A stretch of 64,000 nt of DNA from Clostridia bacterium (lineage in GTDB: Bacteria > Bacillota > Clostridia > Oscillospirales > CAG-272): contig JAFTMG010000013.1 in the NCBI GenBank assembly GCA_017452525.1, positions 1-64,000 of the forward strand, in the 5' to 3' direction. Below the pieces are notes generated by a model. That model had not been told where the DNA came from. It worked only from the letters and a program-made list of their open reading frames with translations, and made no database searches. Position numbers and translations under genes: made by a program. Positions 46,177 through 54,237 of this stretch are shown here, in pieces (position 1 is the first letter of the stretch; each line of letters opens with the position of its first letter).

Positions 46177-47586
46177 TCAGATCACGAAATACGAATAAGG
46201 CTCCACCGCATATTGCGGGAATTGGGGCATAAAGTAAACAAGGGTCATCACAAACAGCGTCAGCAGGATCACGGAGATCACCGCATCCGCCAGCGTTTGC
46301 AGTTTGGCAGGCGCATGGGCTGCCAGTGTATTGCCGCTGTGGGACAGAGGCATCAGGATCGAAAGTGCGATCACCGCCACAATGATAAAGTCAAAGCCGA
46401 TCGAGGTGGCGTAAGTATAAAGAGATTGATAGGAACCGGTCGCCTCCAGCAGATTGCGGATATACTCAAACAGATTTCCGTAGCTTCCCAGCTGCTGAAC
46501 CGTCCAGAAGAGCGAGGTGAGCAGGAAGGTGAATATCCAGCCGATCAGCTTGCCGAGCCGACGGTTTCGGATAAATGATCCGATGGGTGTCAGCTCCTCC
46601 AAAAGGATTGCGATCAGGAGAGGCAGGGCGATCGGCACCGTGCGAGCATCCACGCGGAACCAAAGAGTCAAAAGCAGAAGATAGACCGTCAGCCCGAGCG
46701 CACGGCGTAATTTCATGGGGAGCTTCTCAAGGCGCGCCAGCGGCTCCATCACATAGGCTTCGACAAAAGCATAGAAGCTGGCGAAAAAGCCTTTCAGATA
46801 CGCCATCGGCGAGGTTGCCTGCAACGGATTCCGATAGTCACGGTGGAGCGGGATGCCAAGCATAATGCATATACCGACACCCATGTCCGAGTAGCCCGAA
46901 AAGATGAAGAACACGATCAGATACATCATCACCAGCGATATGGAGCCGATCCAGACGTTGACCTGCATATCGCTGTATTGCAAGATATTGTCGTACGCCT
47001 CCGTCAAAACGGCAGCGACTGCCATGGTCTTGATCAGACCTACCGTCAGAAGACGCATGCCGCGCGCCACGTTGCCCATTTGACAGGAAAGGTTCTTCAT
47101 ATACCCCGCAAAATCACGGAATCGGATCAGCGGTCCCGCCAGCATGATCGGGAAAAAGGTCAGATACAGCGCCGCCTGCGCCAGATCGTCCGACCGAAGA
47201 GACGGATCACGGTAATGCTCGATCAGATAAGAAGCTCCCATCAGCAGATAGAGAGACGCGCCTACCGGGAAGGTAAAATAGTACTGCGGCAGCATTTGAT
47301 TGCAGAGCAGGCGGAGTGAGAAAAACGCCATCACATCCACCGCGAGAAACAGGACCAGCAAAATACGGTCGTGCCATCGGGAGAGTGCCATGCCGGCAAA
47401 AAAATGGAACAGCACCGTCAGCCAAAGCACCAGAATGGAGAAAGGAGCGTTCAAATTGGCGATCACGTAGAAAGCGATCGAGCCGATCAGGATCACCGCG
47501 CATTTCCCCTTGTCTGGAGACAGCGCGTAAATCAACAAAAACAGCGGCAAAAAAACAAACAAAAAGCCGGCAGATGCAAACAGCAA
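46177..47586 (-). CDS. MBOAT-family membrane protein lacking the catalytic histidines
   Basis: A 469-aa multi-helix AlgI/DltB-like protein. The TTG start at 47586 follows GGAGG by 8 nt and gives the usual family opening (LLF..GFLFVFLP). Retained motifs are FPVGASLYLLMGASYLIEHYR, FFPIMLAGPLIRFRDF and FSGYSDMGVGI. In the block that normally reads FWRRWHISLS the sequence is YLKGFFASFY, so WH is FF (about residues 267-268). In the LWHG block it is LWFR (Phe near 310). Both His positions are therefore Phe. Normal relatives pass acyl groups across the membrane to wall or exopolysaccharide. The pairing with the AlgX-like gene is kept. Confidence 0.8.
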   Translation of the reverse strand: MLFASAGFLFVFLPLFLLIYALSPDKGKCAVILIGSIAFYVIANLNAPFSILVLWLTVLFHFFAGMALSRWHDRILLVLFLAVDVMAFFSLRLLCNQMLPQYYFTFPVGASLYLLMGASYLIEHYRDPSLRSDDLAQAALYLTFFPIMLAGPLIRFRDFAGYMKNLSCQMGNVARGMRLLTVGLIKTMAVAAVLTEAYDNILQYSDMQVNVWIGSISLVMMYLIVFFIFSGYSDMGVGICIMLGIPLHRDYRNPLQATSPMAYLKGFFASFYAFVEAYVMEPLARLEKLPMKLRRALGLTVYLLLLTLWFRVDARTVPIALPLLIAILLEELTPIGSFIRNRRLGKLIGWIFTFLLTSLFWTVQQLGSYGNLFEYIRNLLEATGSYQSLYTYATSIGFDFIIVAVIALSILMPLSHSGNTLAAHAPAKLQTLADAVISVILLTLFVMTLVYFMPQFPQYAVEPYSYFVI

Positions 47587-47789
47587 TTCCCTTTCCTCCT
47601 TTCCATAACGGTATACCAAGATATATTATACTCTATTTTTTTCTTATTTTCAAGAGCAAAGCTCTCTTTTTTGCGTCAAGTTCCATGGTAAAACCGTACA
47701 TTTGCCCTAAAGCGCAAGAAAAAAGCACAAAAGCTCCCGCCGTCCACACACCGACACTTGGAACAACTGCCATATTTTGAAAAGGGGTG

Positions 47790-47818
47790 TTGACAAGCCC
47801 AAATTTCTGCGATATAAT
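47790..47818 (+). promoter_or_regulatory. Consensus promoter of the HPr-like gene
   Basis: -35 TTGACA (47790-47795), 17-bp spacer, -10 TATAAT (47813-47818), 38 bp before the ATG. Confidence 0.85.
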
Positions 47819-47855
47819 AAGATCGAGCAAAATTATTAAAAAAGGAGCGATCATT

Positions 47856-48086
47856 ATGAAAACTGTTGAAATCCGCCTTTCCACCATTGCCGACGTCAGA
47901 GATTTCGTCAACATTGTTTCCGCTACCGATATTGACGTGGACCTTTCTTCCGGTCGCTATATCGTAGACGGCAAATCCATCATGGGTATTTTCAGTCTGG
48001 ATCTGCTCAGCCCCATCAAGCTGACCGCACATGCCGATGACACCGACGAGCTTTTCGCAGCTCTTGATAAGTTCATCATCAAATAA
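47856..48086 (+). CDS. HPr-family protein without the active-site histidine (Crh-like)
   Basis: A 76-aa HPr fold. The regulatory segment VDGKSIMGIFSLDL is kept, with Ser41 at the place of HPr Ser46. The GLHARPA segment is replaced by TIADVRD, so the phosphotransfer His is Ala12 in the alignment. It therefore cannot carry PTS phosphate but could be a Ser-phosphorylated co-regulator, like B. subtilis Crh in carbon catabolite control. AAAGGAG precedes the start. It is a single-gene unit between a consensus promoter and a strong terminator. Confidence 0.88.
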   Translation: MKTVEIRLSTIADVRDFVNIVSATDIDVDLSSGRYIVDGKSIMGIFSLDLLSPIKLTAHADDTDELFAALDKFIIK

Positions 48087-48096
48087 TCTGATTTTC

Positions 48097-48130
48097 AAAA
48101 AATCCCGACACGCTGTGTCGGGATTTTTTT
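48097..48130. terminator. Strong bidirectional terminator
   Basis: Eleven-bp stem AATCCCGACAC/GTGTCGGGATT with a GCT loop and T runs on both strands. It ends the HPr-like gene (plus) and the DUF1015 gene/leader repeat C transcript (minus). Confidence 0.9.
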
Positions 48131-48140
48131 CATTATGATA

Positions 48141-48230
48141 GCCGCTCCTTTTTGACAACTTGCTTTTTGGAACGGTTTCGATTTTTCCAAATAGCGGCAC
48201 TTCGCCGTCACGGCACAAATTCCGTTACAA
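48141..48230 (-). ncRNA. Structured leader repeat, copy C (no gene downstream)
   Basis: Diverged third copy of the element at 38.0 and 61.5 kb, keeping the CGGC/GCCG stem, the TTTG..CGAAA hairpin region and the AAAGGAG end. It begins just after the DUF1015 stop. After its ribosome-binding site comes an ATG that opens a 12-codon frame lying entirely inside the terminator hairpin. It is either a remnant or part of a 3' untranslated region. Confidence 0.5.
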
Positions 48231-48242
48231 CGACGGATCTTT

Positions 48243-49511
48243 TCAAGCCTTGATCCTTCTTGCTTCCAGATAATATCTCTTATCCTCGGCATGTCCCATC
48301 GAAAAAGTCTTTCTGGGAAGCGCCCCGTCGTAGATCACGGTGCGGAAGAGCTGGTCCTTCCCCATGCCGTCAAACAAAAAGCCGATGGCATCCGGGCGGT
48401 CGGAAAGGACGCGGACCGAACCTTCTCCATGGATATAATCCACCTCTGCCCCGGGGTATCTTTGCACGTACAGGTCCAAAAAATCCTGAAGGGTACCTAC
48501 CGTCAGCTGGCGGGCAGGGTTAGCAAAAACGATCTCACCGGACAGTCCCTGACCAACGTACGCCACCTTTTGTGCCGCCATTTCGCCCTGCAGTCCTGCC
48601 GCATAGGTCTGAAGCTCAGACAGCAACGACTGCGGGTCAACACCGAAGACCACGCGGTAAATAGGCTGGAAGGACAGCGCCTCATCGTGGAGATTGACGA
48701 TCTCCACCAGCGCGTAACGGGCGGGATGCTGCTTCGCCGCCTCCTCACCGATCTGTTCACGGATCTCCCGATATGCCTCCTTGGCAGATGCCAACGAGTG
48801 ATTTCCGTCACCCACAGCAAACAACAGGGGCGACAGCGCCGCGTCTCCGTAGCGCTCGGCAAGCTGCTCGGGGGCGACCAACGCGGTCAACGCCTTCTCG
48901 ATCTCCGCCTGCGCGGCACGGTCCAGCCATCTGCCGCACACGTGACCGCCCTTCAACATCAGATCGAAGTCGTACGCCACCGCAAGGCTCCCGGCACGCG
49001 CCGCAATGGGCTCTATGACGGTGCGGTGCGGGTCGTCGATCAAGAGCATCACGTGAGGCAGCTCCAGCACGGCGCCGCGGCGGACTGCCACGCGGGGCGG
49101 AATACGCTCCAGCACGGTCCCCTCCGTCGCGCGGATCGACGACTGCGAGCCCTTGCGATAATCATACTCCTCCAGATCCACCTTGCCGATGATCCCGCGG
49201 CGGACCGTTCCGTCCGACTGCAACCGCTCCAGATAGATCATGGAGTCGGGATGGCTGCACAAAACGCGATCACAATAGTCCCGCATCGTTTCATTGATTT
49301 GTGGGACGCGTGTTTCGGTCTCCGCAAGGTATGCTTCAGGCAGGATCATACGCAAGGTTGAGGGGCTCTCCCCTACCGTTTCCTCTGCCTTCTCCCAATA
49401 TGCCTTTTCACTGGTAAACTGATCGCAGGCAACGACAGACCACTGCGTTCCGCTGACACGATCGAAATCCGGCAGCAAAATGTCTGCCGCACCAAAAGCC
49501 GAGTGCTTCAT
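48243..49511 (-). CDS. DUF1015 family protein
   Basis: A 422-aa protein of the DUF1015 family (COG4198), whose members are cytoplasmic and of unproven function; some are labelled SerB-related without strong support. Characteristic motifs are ILLPDFDRVSGTQWSVVACDQFTSE, LPHVMLLIDDPHRTVIEP, FAVGDGNHSLASAKEAY and PARYALVEIVNLHDEAL. GGAGAAGAT precedes the start at 49511. The DUF1015 and MarR-type genes are divergent and share the palindrome-containing gap. Confidence 0.85.
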   Translation of the reverse strand: MKHSAFGAADILLPDFDRVSGTQWSVVACDQFTSEKAYWEKAEETVGESPSTLRMILPEAYLAETETRVPQINETMRDYCDRVLCSHPDSMIYLERLQSDGTVRRGIIGKVDLEEYDYRKGSQSSIRATEGTVLERIPPRVAVRRGAVLELPHVMLLIDDPHRTVIEPIAARAGSLAVAYDFDLMLKGGHVCGRWLDRAAQAEIEKALTALVAPEQLAERYGDAALSPLLFAVGDGNHSLASAKEAYREIREQIGEEAAKQHPARYALVEIVNLHDEALSFQPIYRVVFGVDPQSLLSELQTYAAGLQGEMAAQKVAYVGQGLSGEIVFANPARQLTVGTLQDFLDLYVQRYPGAEVDYIHGEGSVRVLSDRPDAIGFLFDGMGKDQLFRTVIYDGALPRKTFSMGHAEDKRYYLEARRIKA

Positions 49512-49566
49512 TTTATCTTCTCCGTTCTGCTGTGTAAAATAATTTTTCGCAAAATATCTGCTGAAG

Positions 49567-49597
49567 TATTGACAGGTACCTGTCAATATGTTATAAT
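49567..49597 (+). promoter_or_regulatory. Promoter with embedded 22-bp palindrome, likely MarR operator
   Basis: -35 TTGACA (49569-49574), 17-bp spacer, -10 TATAAT (49592-49597). A perfect palindrome (49567-49588, half-site TATTGACAGGT) covers the -35 and half of the spacer. Further GGTAAC and GGTACC half-sites follow before the ATG. Confidence 0.8.
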
Positions 49598-49654
49598 CCA
49601 AATAGTAAGGTAACTGATAATAAGGTACCGAATCACCAAAGAAAGGAACCCACC

Positions 49655-50080
49655 ATGAGTAATGACGAACTGATGCGTCAAATCCAGCGCGTCACCGCGC
49701 GGTATCGCCGAGGTATCCCCGCTCAGGAGGATGCCAAAGCCGTGCCGGGTCACCAAGGCACGGGTCGTATCCTATCCAAGCTGGTCCATGAGGGAGACGG
49801 CATCTCGCAGAGCGCCTTGGCGGACATGGTAAACATCCGCCCGCAATCGCTTTCGGAGGCACTCGCCAAAATGGAAGAGCGCCAATGGATCTGCCGCAAG
49901 CCAAACCCACAGGACAAGCGCGGCACGCTGGTCTATCTGACCGAGGAAGGACGCGCGCGGGAGGCGGAGCTGGCGGAGCATCGCAGACAAACCGCGGATG
50001 CACTGCTCTCGGTCCTGAGTGAGAGCGAAAAGGAGCTTCTTTCCGAGCTTCTTGAACGGATCCTCTCACAGAAGGAATGA
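49655..50080 (+). CDS. MarR-family transcriptional regulator
   Basis: A 141-aa winged-helix regulator. The helix-turn-helix is GISQSALADMVNIRPQSLSEALAKMEE and the wing RKPNPQDKRGTLVYLTEEG, both near 50-105. C-terminal dimerisation helices follow. It precedes an ABC exporter by 80 bp and has a palindrome over its own -35 box. It is therefore probably an autorepressor released by the compound that the transporter exports. Confidence 0.9.
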   Translation: MSNDELMRQIQRVTARYRRGIPAQEDAKAVPGHQGTGRILSKLVHEGDGISQSALADMVNIRPQSLSEALAKMEERQWICRKPNPQDKRGTLVYLTEEGRAREAELAEHRRQTADALLSVLSESEKELLSELLERILSQKE

Positions 50081-50160
50081 TCCGCACCACATATTTTACA
50101 TGATATCGGCGAGAAAATCAAGAGCCACGCTTATTTTTTCTCGCAGAAAGGCAGGTTTTT

Positions 50161-52116
50161 ATGGGTCCTATGGGATTCGGACCTCCCGGCAGAGGTCATT
50201 TTGAATACAAAAGCGTTGAAAAGCCCAAATCGATCGGCGACGTGCCGCGATTTTTGAAGGAGCTTCTCGGCGGTTTTTTCTCCCGCTTGTTCTATATTTT
50301 CAAGTTGGTCTGGAAGACGGGTCCGTGGATCCTCTTCGTCATGAGCTTTATTGCCCTGTTTGAGGGTCTTTCCCCCGTTATCGGCTCACTGATCTCGAAA
50401 AGTATCCTCAATGAATTGCAGGATGCCTATACCGCGTACACCGGCACGGAGATCGCCGCTGACTTCCTTCATTCGGATGTCTTCCTTCTGCTGATCTTCT
50501 TCTTTATCCACCGCATCCTCTCACAGATCATCAACCGCATCAATTCTGCGGCAACGCGTATTTCGGGAGAGCTGGTGGTGGAGCAGGTCAAAATGATGAT
50601 CATGGAAAAGACCAAGGAGCTGGACCTCGCATCCTTTGACATGCCCGCCTTTTACGAAAAGCTGGAAAATGCCAACCGCGAGGCAGGCAACCGTCCCATT
50701 CAGATCCTCTCCTCCACCTTTTCCATCGTCTCCACTTCCATCAGTCTGGTATCCTACATCATCATTCTGGCAACCGCGCCGGGCATGTGGTGGACGGCAC
50801 TGATCATGATCGGCATTTCCATCCCCTCCGCCATCGTCAGCTTCATCTATCGGCGCAAGCATTTCAGCTACATGCGTTTCCGCTCCAAGGACCGTCGCCA
50901 GATGAACTATTATACCTCTACCGTAACCAATAAGGATATCGTCAAGGAGATCCGCATGTTTGATCTGGCGGATACCTTCATCGATCGGTATCGTGCCGTG
51001 TTCAAACATTATTACGCGGGACTCAAAAAGCTGATCATCACCGAAAACACCTGGCACGTGGTCATCACGCTGATCTCTGCTCTGACACGGTGTGTCTTCT
51101 TCGCCATGATCGCCTTTCAAGTGTTCACCCGCCGCATCCGCATCGGTGACTATTCCCTGTTCACCGGCGCACTGACCAGCATTGCCACGAACGTATCCAC
51201 GCTGATCAACACCTCCGCCACCATCTATGAGGGAACGCTGTTTATCGACAACCTGATCTCCTTCATGGAAGAAAAGCAGACTGTGGTACCCCGTTTGGAA
51301 AAACCGGAGCGCGTAGCGCACGGTGTTTCTCACACCATTCAGTTCATTCACGTCAGCTTCCGTTATCCCGGTACTGAGCGTGACGTACTGAAGGACATTA
51401 ACCTCACCCTCCGTCCCGGCGAAACGATGGTGCTGGTAGGACTGAACGGCGCCGGCAAGACCACCCTGATCAAGCTTCTGACCCGTCTCTATGATCCCAC
51501 CGAGGGACAGATCCTGTTGGACGGCAAGGATCTGAGGGACTACGACGTCAAGGATCTCTACAGCATTTTCGGTATCATTTTCCAAGACTTCGGTAAATAT
51601 GCCTTTACCGTCAAGGAAAACATTGCCTTCGGAAACTTCCATAAGGAGCACAAGGACGAAGATATCCGCCGCGCCGCCACCGAGGCAAACGCGGATGAAT
51701 ATATCAGTAAGCTCCCCGACGGCTACGATACGCCGCTGATGCGCATTTTCGAGCAGAACGGTCTGGAGCTTTCGGGCGGTCAATGGCAGAAGCTCGCCGT
51801 GGCGCGTGCATTCTACGCCGACTCCGACGTGCTGATCCTGGATGAGCCGACCAGCGCGCTTGACCCGATGGCGGAACAGGAGATCTACAACCAGTTTGAC
51901 CGCCTGCGCAAGGACAAAATGACCATTTTCGTCTCTCACCGCCTATCCAGCGCGACCGTTGCCAGCAAGATCGTGGTATTGGAATACGGCGAGATCATTG
52001 AGGAAGGCACCCACCATGAGCTGATGGAACAGCACGGAAAGTATTACGAGCTTTTCTCCACCCAGGCAAAGAGATACCTTGCCGGAGACGGCGAGCAGGA
52101 GGATCACGGACAATGA
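50161..52116 (+). CDS. ABC exporter, fused permease and ATPase
   Basis: A 651-aa half transporter. The membrane domain with six helices spans about 50-340. The ATPase (about 395-630) has Walker A GLNGAGKTTL, Q-loop FQDFGKYAF, signature LSGGQWQK, Walker B VLILDEPTSALD and H-loop SHRLS, all intact. It opens with a Gly/Pro-rich stretch (MGPMGFGPPGRG). Such proteins act as homodimers, or heterodimers with a second half not present here, and export drugs, peptides or lipids. AAAGGCAGG precedes the start. It is under the MarR-type regulator. Confidence 0.9.
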   Translation: MGPMGFGPPGRGHFEYKSVEKPKSIGDVPRFLKELLGGFFSRLFYIFKLVWKTGPWILFVMSFIALFEGLSPVIGSLISKSILNELQDAYTAYTGTEIAADFLHSDVFLLLIFFFIHRILSQIINRINSAATRISGELVVEQVKMMIMEKTKELDLASFDMPAFYEKLENANREAGNRPIQILSSTFSIVSTSISLVSYIIILATAPGMWWTALIMIGISIPSAIVSFIYRRKHFSYMRFRSKDRRQMNYYTSTVTNKDIVKEIRMFDLADTFIDRYRAVFKHYYAGLKKLIITENTWHVVITLISALTRCVFFAMIAFQVFTRRIRIGDYSLFTGALTSIATNVSTLINTSATIYEGTLFIDNLISFMEEKQTVVPRLEKPERVAHGVSHTIQFIHVSFRYPGTERDVLKDINLTLRPGETMVLVGLNGAGKTTLIKLLTRLYDPTEGQILLDGKDLRDYDVKDLYSIFGIIFQDFGKYAFTVKENIAFGNFHKEHKDEDIRRAATEANADEYISKLPDGYDTPLMRIFEQNGLELSGGQWQKLAVARAFYADSDVLILDEPTSALDPMAEQEIYNQFDRLRKDKMTIFVSHRLSSATVASKIVVLEYGEIIEEGTHHELMEQHGKYYELFSTQAKRYLAGDGEQEDHGQ

Positions 52117-52185
52117 CCTCCGCGACACAGCCGCAGACATCCGCACGGTGCAGAAGTCTGAACGGCATCACCTTTGGAAAACGCC

Positions 52186-52248
52186 CCCGCCGGACAATGA
52201 GATACCTCCATATTTTCATTGCATAATGTCAACTCCGGCGGGATTTTT
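52186..52248 (+). terminator. Terminator of the MarR-ABC operon
   Basis: CCCGCCGGA (52186-52194) pairs with TCCGGCGGG (52234-52242), followed by ATTTTTC. The loop of about 39 nt can form a small inner stem. Confidence 0.75.
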
Positions 52249-52290
52249 CCAAAATTTTTCGTGCATATCCCTTATTTTCCGTCCGACCTC

Positions 52291-52319
52291 TTGACATACA
52301 GCCCAAAAAAACATATAAT
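52291..52319 (+). promoter_or_regulatory. Consensus promoter of aspartate kinase
   Basis: -35 TTGACA (52291-52296), 17-bp spacer, -10 TATAAT (52314-52319). Confidence 0.85.
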
Positions 52320-52388
52320 AAAGAGAGGTATTCAAATATCTCTCTTTATTTTTGCATATCAGCGGTCAGAAAGCCTGACCGTGCTGCA
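52320..52388 (+). promoter_or_regulatory. Two-hairpin leader of aspartate kinase
   Basis: Hairpin 1 (52320-52347, 12-bp stem, TCAA loop) begins at about the transcription start and is followed by ATTTTT, like an intrinsic terminator. Hairpin 2 (about 52360-52388) pairs GGTCAG with CTGACC plus flanking CAGC/GCTG-type pairs. The leader is about 90 nt, too short for a lysine riboswitch. Confidence 0.5.
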
Positions 52389-52414
52389 TATATCGACAGA
52401 AAGGATGCACTCAC

Positions 52415-53734
52415 ATGCAACTGAAAGTAGTCAAATTCGGCGGCAGCTCTTTGGCTGATGCCGATCATTTCCGTCAGGTCGCCGACATCATCAAGGCAGA
52501 CCCCGCACGCCGTTACGTCGTTCCCTCCGCTCCCGGAAAGCGTTTTTCGGATGACGTCAAGGTCACCGACATGCTGTATCATTGCTATGAAATGATCAAA
52601 AAGCATGAAGATATCGATGAATATTATCAAAACATCGTAGATCGCTACACCGGGATCATCCGCGATCTGGGTATGTCCTTCGACATGAGCGGTGAGCTGG
52701 AATACGTCAAAAACGCCATGAAGCACGGCACCGGGCGCGATTATGCCGCCAGCCGCGGCGAGTACCTCAACGGTATCATTCTGGCAAAATATCTCGGCTT
52801 CGCTTTCATTGATGCGGAGAGCGTCATCTTCTTCAAGGAGGACGGCTCCTTTGACGAGGAGACCACCAACAGCGTGCTTCGTGAAGAGCTGAAAAAGCAC
52901 GAGCATGCTGTCATTCCCGGCTTCTACGGCGTGATGCCCAACGGCACCATCAAGACCTTCTCCCGCGGCGGCTCCGATATCACCGGCTCTCTGGTCGCCC
53001 GCGCCGCTTCCGCCGATCTGTATGAAAACTGGACCGACGTTTCCGGCTTCAAGATGGCAGACCCCCGCATTATTGACCATCCCTGCACCATCGATGTCAT
53101 CACCTACCGTGAGCTCCGTGAGCTCTCCTATATGGGCGCCACCGTTCTGCATGAGGACGCGATCTTCCCCGTTCGCTACGCAGGCATCCCGATCAATATC
53201 CGCAACACCAACAAACCCGAGGCTCCCGGCACCATGATCGTGCCCAGCGCCAAGGATGCCAGCCAGATCATCACCGGTGTTGCCGGTAAGAAAGGATTCT
53301 CCGTCATCAACATCGAAAAGGATATGATGAACTCCGAGATCGGCTTCGGTCGCCGCGTGCTGGAGGTTCTGGAGGACTACGACATCTCCTTCGAGCATCT
53401 CCCCTCCGGTATCGACACCATGGGCGTTCTGCTCAACACCTCCGCCCTGGAGGGCAAGCGTGAAAAGATCATCGCCGCCATCAACCGCCGCGTTTCGCCC
53501 GACAGCATCACCATCGAAGACGGTCTGGCATTGGTTGCCGTGGTCGGTCGAGGTATGGTCAAGGCCAAGGGCTGTGCCGCCAAAGCACTCCGCGCCGTTG
53601 CCAAGGCAGATATCAACATTCGCATGATCGACCAGGGCTCCAGTGAGATCAATATCATCATTGGCGTAGAGGACACCGACTTCGAAAAAGCCATTCGTGC
53701 CATCTACGACGAGTTCATGGGCGGAAATAAATAA
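52415..53734 (+). CDS. Aspartate kinase
   Basis: A 439-aa aspartokinase. It phosphorylates L-aspartate, the first step to Lys, Thr and Met. Motifs are KFGGSSLAD (7-15), SFSRGGSDITGSL-like TFSRGGSDITG near 187, and KMADPRI near 213. Two C-terminal ACT domains (about 300-439) contain GKKGFSVINIEKDMMNSEIG and VVGRGMVKAKGCAAKAL, suggesting allosteric control by Lys and/or Thr. It is a monofunctional single-gene unit with a consensus promoter. Confidence 0.93.
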   Translation: MQLKVVKFGGSSLADADHFRQVADIIKADPARRYVVPSAPGKRFSDDVKVTDMLYHCYEMIKKHEDIDEYYQNIVDRYTGIIRDLGMSFDMSGELEYVKNAMKHGTGRDYAASRGEYLNGIILAKYLGFAFIDAESVIFFKEDGSFDEETTNSVLREELKKHEHAVIPGFYGVMPNGTIKTFSRGGSDITGSLVARAASADLYENWTDVSGFKMADPRIIDHPCTIDVITYRELRELSYMGATVLHEDAIFPVRYAGIPINIRNTNKPEAPGTMIVPSAKDASQIITGVAGKKGFSVINIEKDMMNSEIGFGRRVLEVLEDYDISFEHLPSGIDTMGVLLNTSALEGKREKIIAAINRRVSPDSITIEDGLALVAVVGRGMVKAKGCAAKALRAVAKADINIRMIDQGSSEINIIIGVEDTDFEKAIRAIYDEFMGGNK

Positions 53735-53743
53735 GGAAATACA

Positions 53744-53792
53744 ACAAAGGGGCATCTCGACCGATCCGGTAAAGACGCCCCATTGTCTTTTT
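53744..53792 (+). terminator. Terminator of aspartate kinase
   Basis: ACAAAGGGGC (53744-53753) pairs with GCCCC and TGT downstream (53777-53786), followed by CTTTTTTATT. Confidence 0.75.
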
Positions 53793-53811
53793 TATTTGTG
53801 CTTGCAAAGGC

Positions 53812-54150
53812 TCAAGCCATCTGATCGGGCAACTGCTTTCCGCCAAGAACGTGGAAATGCAGATGCTTCACGCTCTGACAGCCGTCCGCGCCGATATTGG
53901 TGATCACACGGTAGCCGTTGGCAAGTCCCGCCTCGGCGGCGATCTGCGGAATGGCTTCAAAAATTCGCGCCACATACGCGCTGTTCTCGGCACTTACCTC
54001 GTCGGCAGAGGCAATATGCACCTTGGGAACCACCAGAATATGCACCGGTGCCATCGGGTTGATATCGAGAAAGGCATACACGTATTCGTTTTCATACACT
54101 TTTTTGGACGGGATGTCTCCCGCAATGATCTTACAGAACAAGCAATCCAT
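53812..54150 (-). CDS. HIT-family protein (HinT-like)
   Basis: A 112-aa HIT protein. It hydrolyses nucleotide phosphoramidates or related adenylates. The N-terminal DCLFCKIIAGDIPSKKVYE and the histidine triad HLHFHVLGG (His96, His98, His100) are canonical. A consensus promoter lies upstream. Confidence 0.93.
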   Translation of the reverse strand: MDCLFCKIIAGDIPSKKVYENEYVYAFLDINPMAPVHILVVPKVHIASADEVSAENSAYVARIFEAIPQIAAEAGLANGYRVITNIGADGCQSVKHLHFHVLGGKQLPDQMA

Positions 54151-54185
54151 CGCAGTATCTCCTTTGGATATTATTGGTTACGTTC

Positions 54186-54214
54186 ATTATAGCACAACCG
54201 CGAGCCATTGTCAA
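54186..54214 (-). promoter_or_regulatory. Consensus promoter of the HIT gene
   Basis: Minus strand -35 TTGACA (54209-54214), 17-bp spacer, -10 TATAAT (54186-54191). Confidence 0.85.
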
Positions 54215-54237
54215 TTCTGTTTTTCAGAGGTATTTTC

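Noticed and set aside
46177..47619. ATG at 47619 as start of the MBOAT gene
   Set aside because: It would add 11 residues before a strong GGAGG; the TTG at 47586 has correct spacing and gives the family N-terminus.
52320..52414. Lysine riboswitch upstream of aspartate kinase
   Set aside because: The leader is only about 90 nt and lacks the large multi-helix core of that riboswitch.
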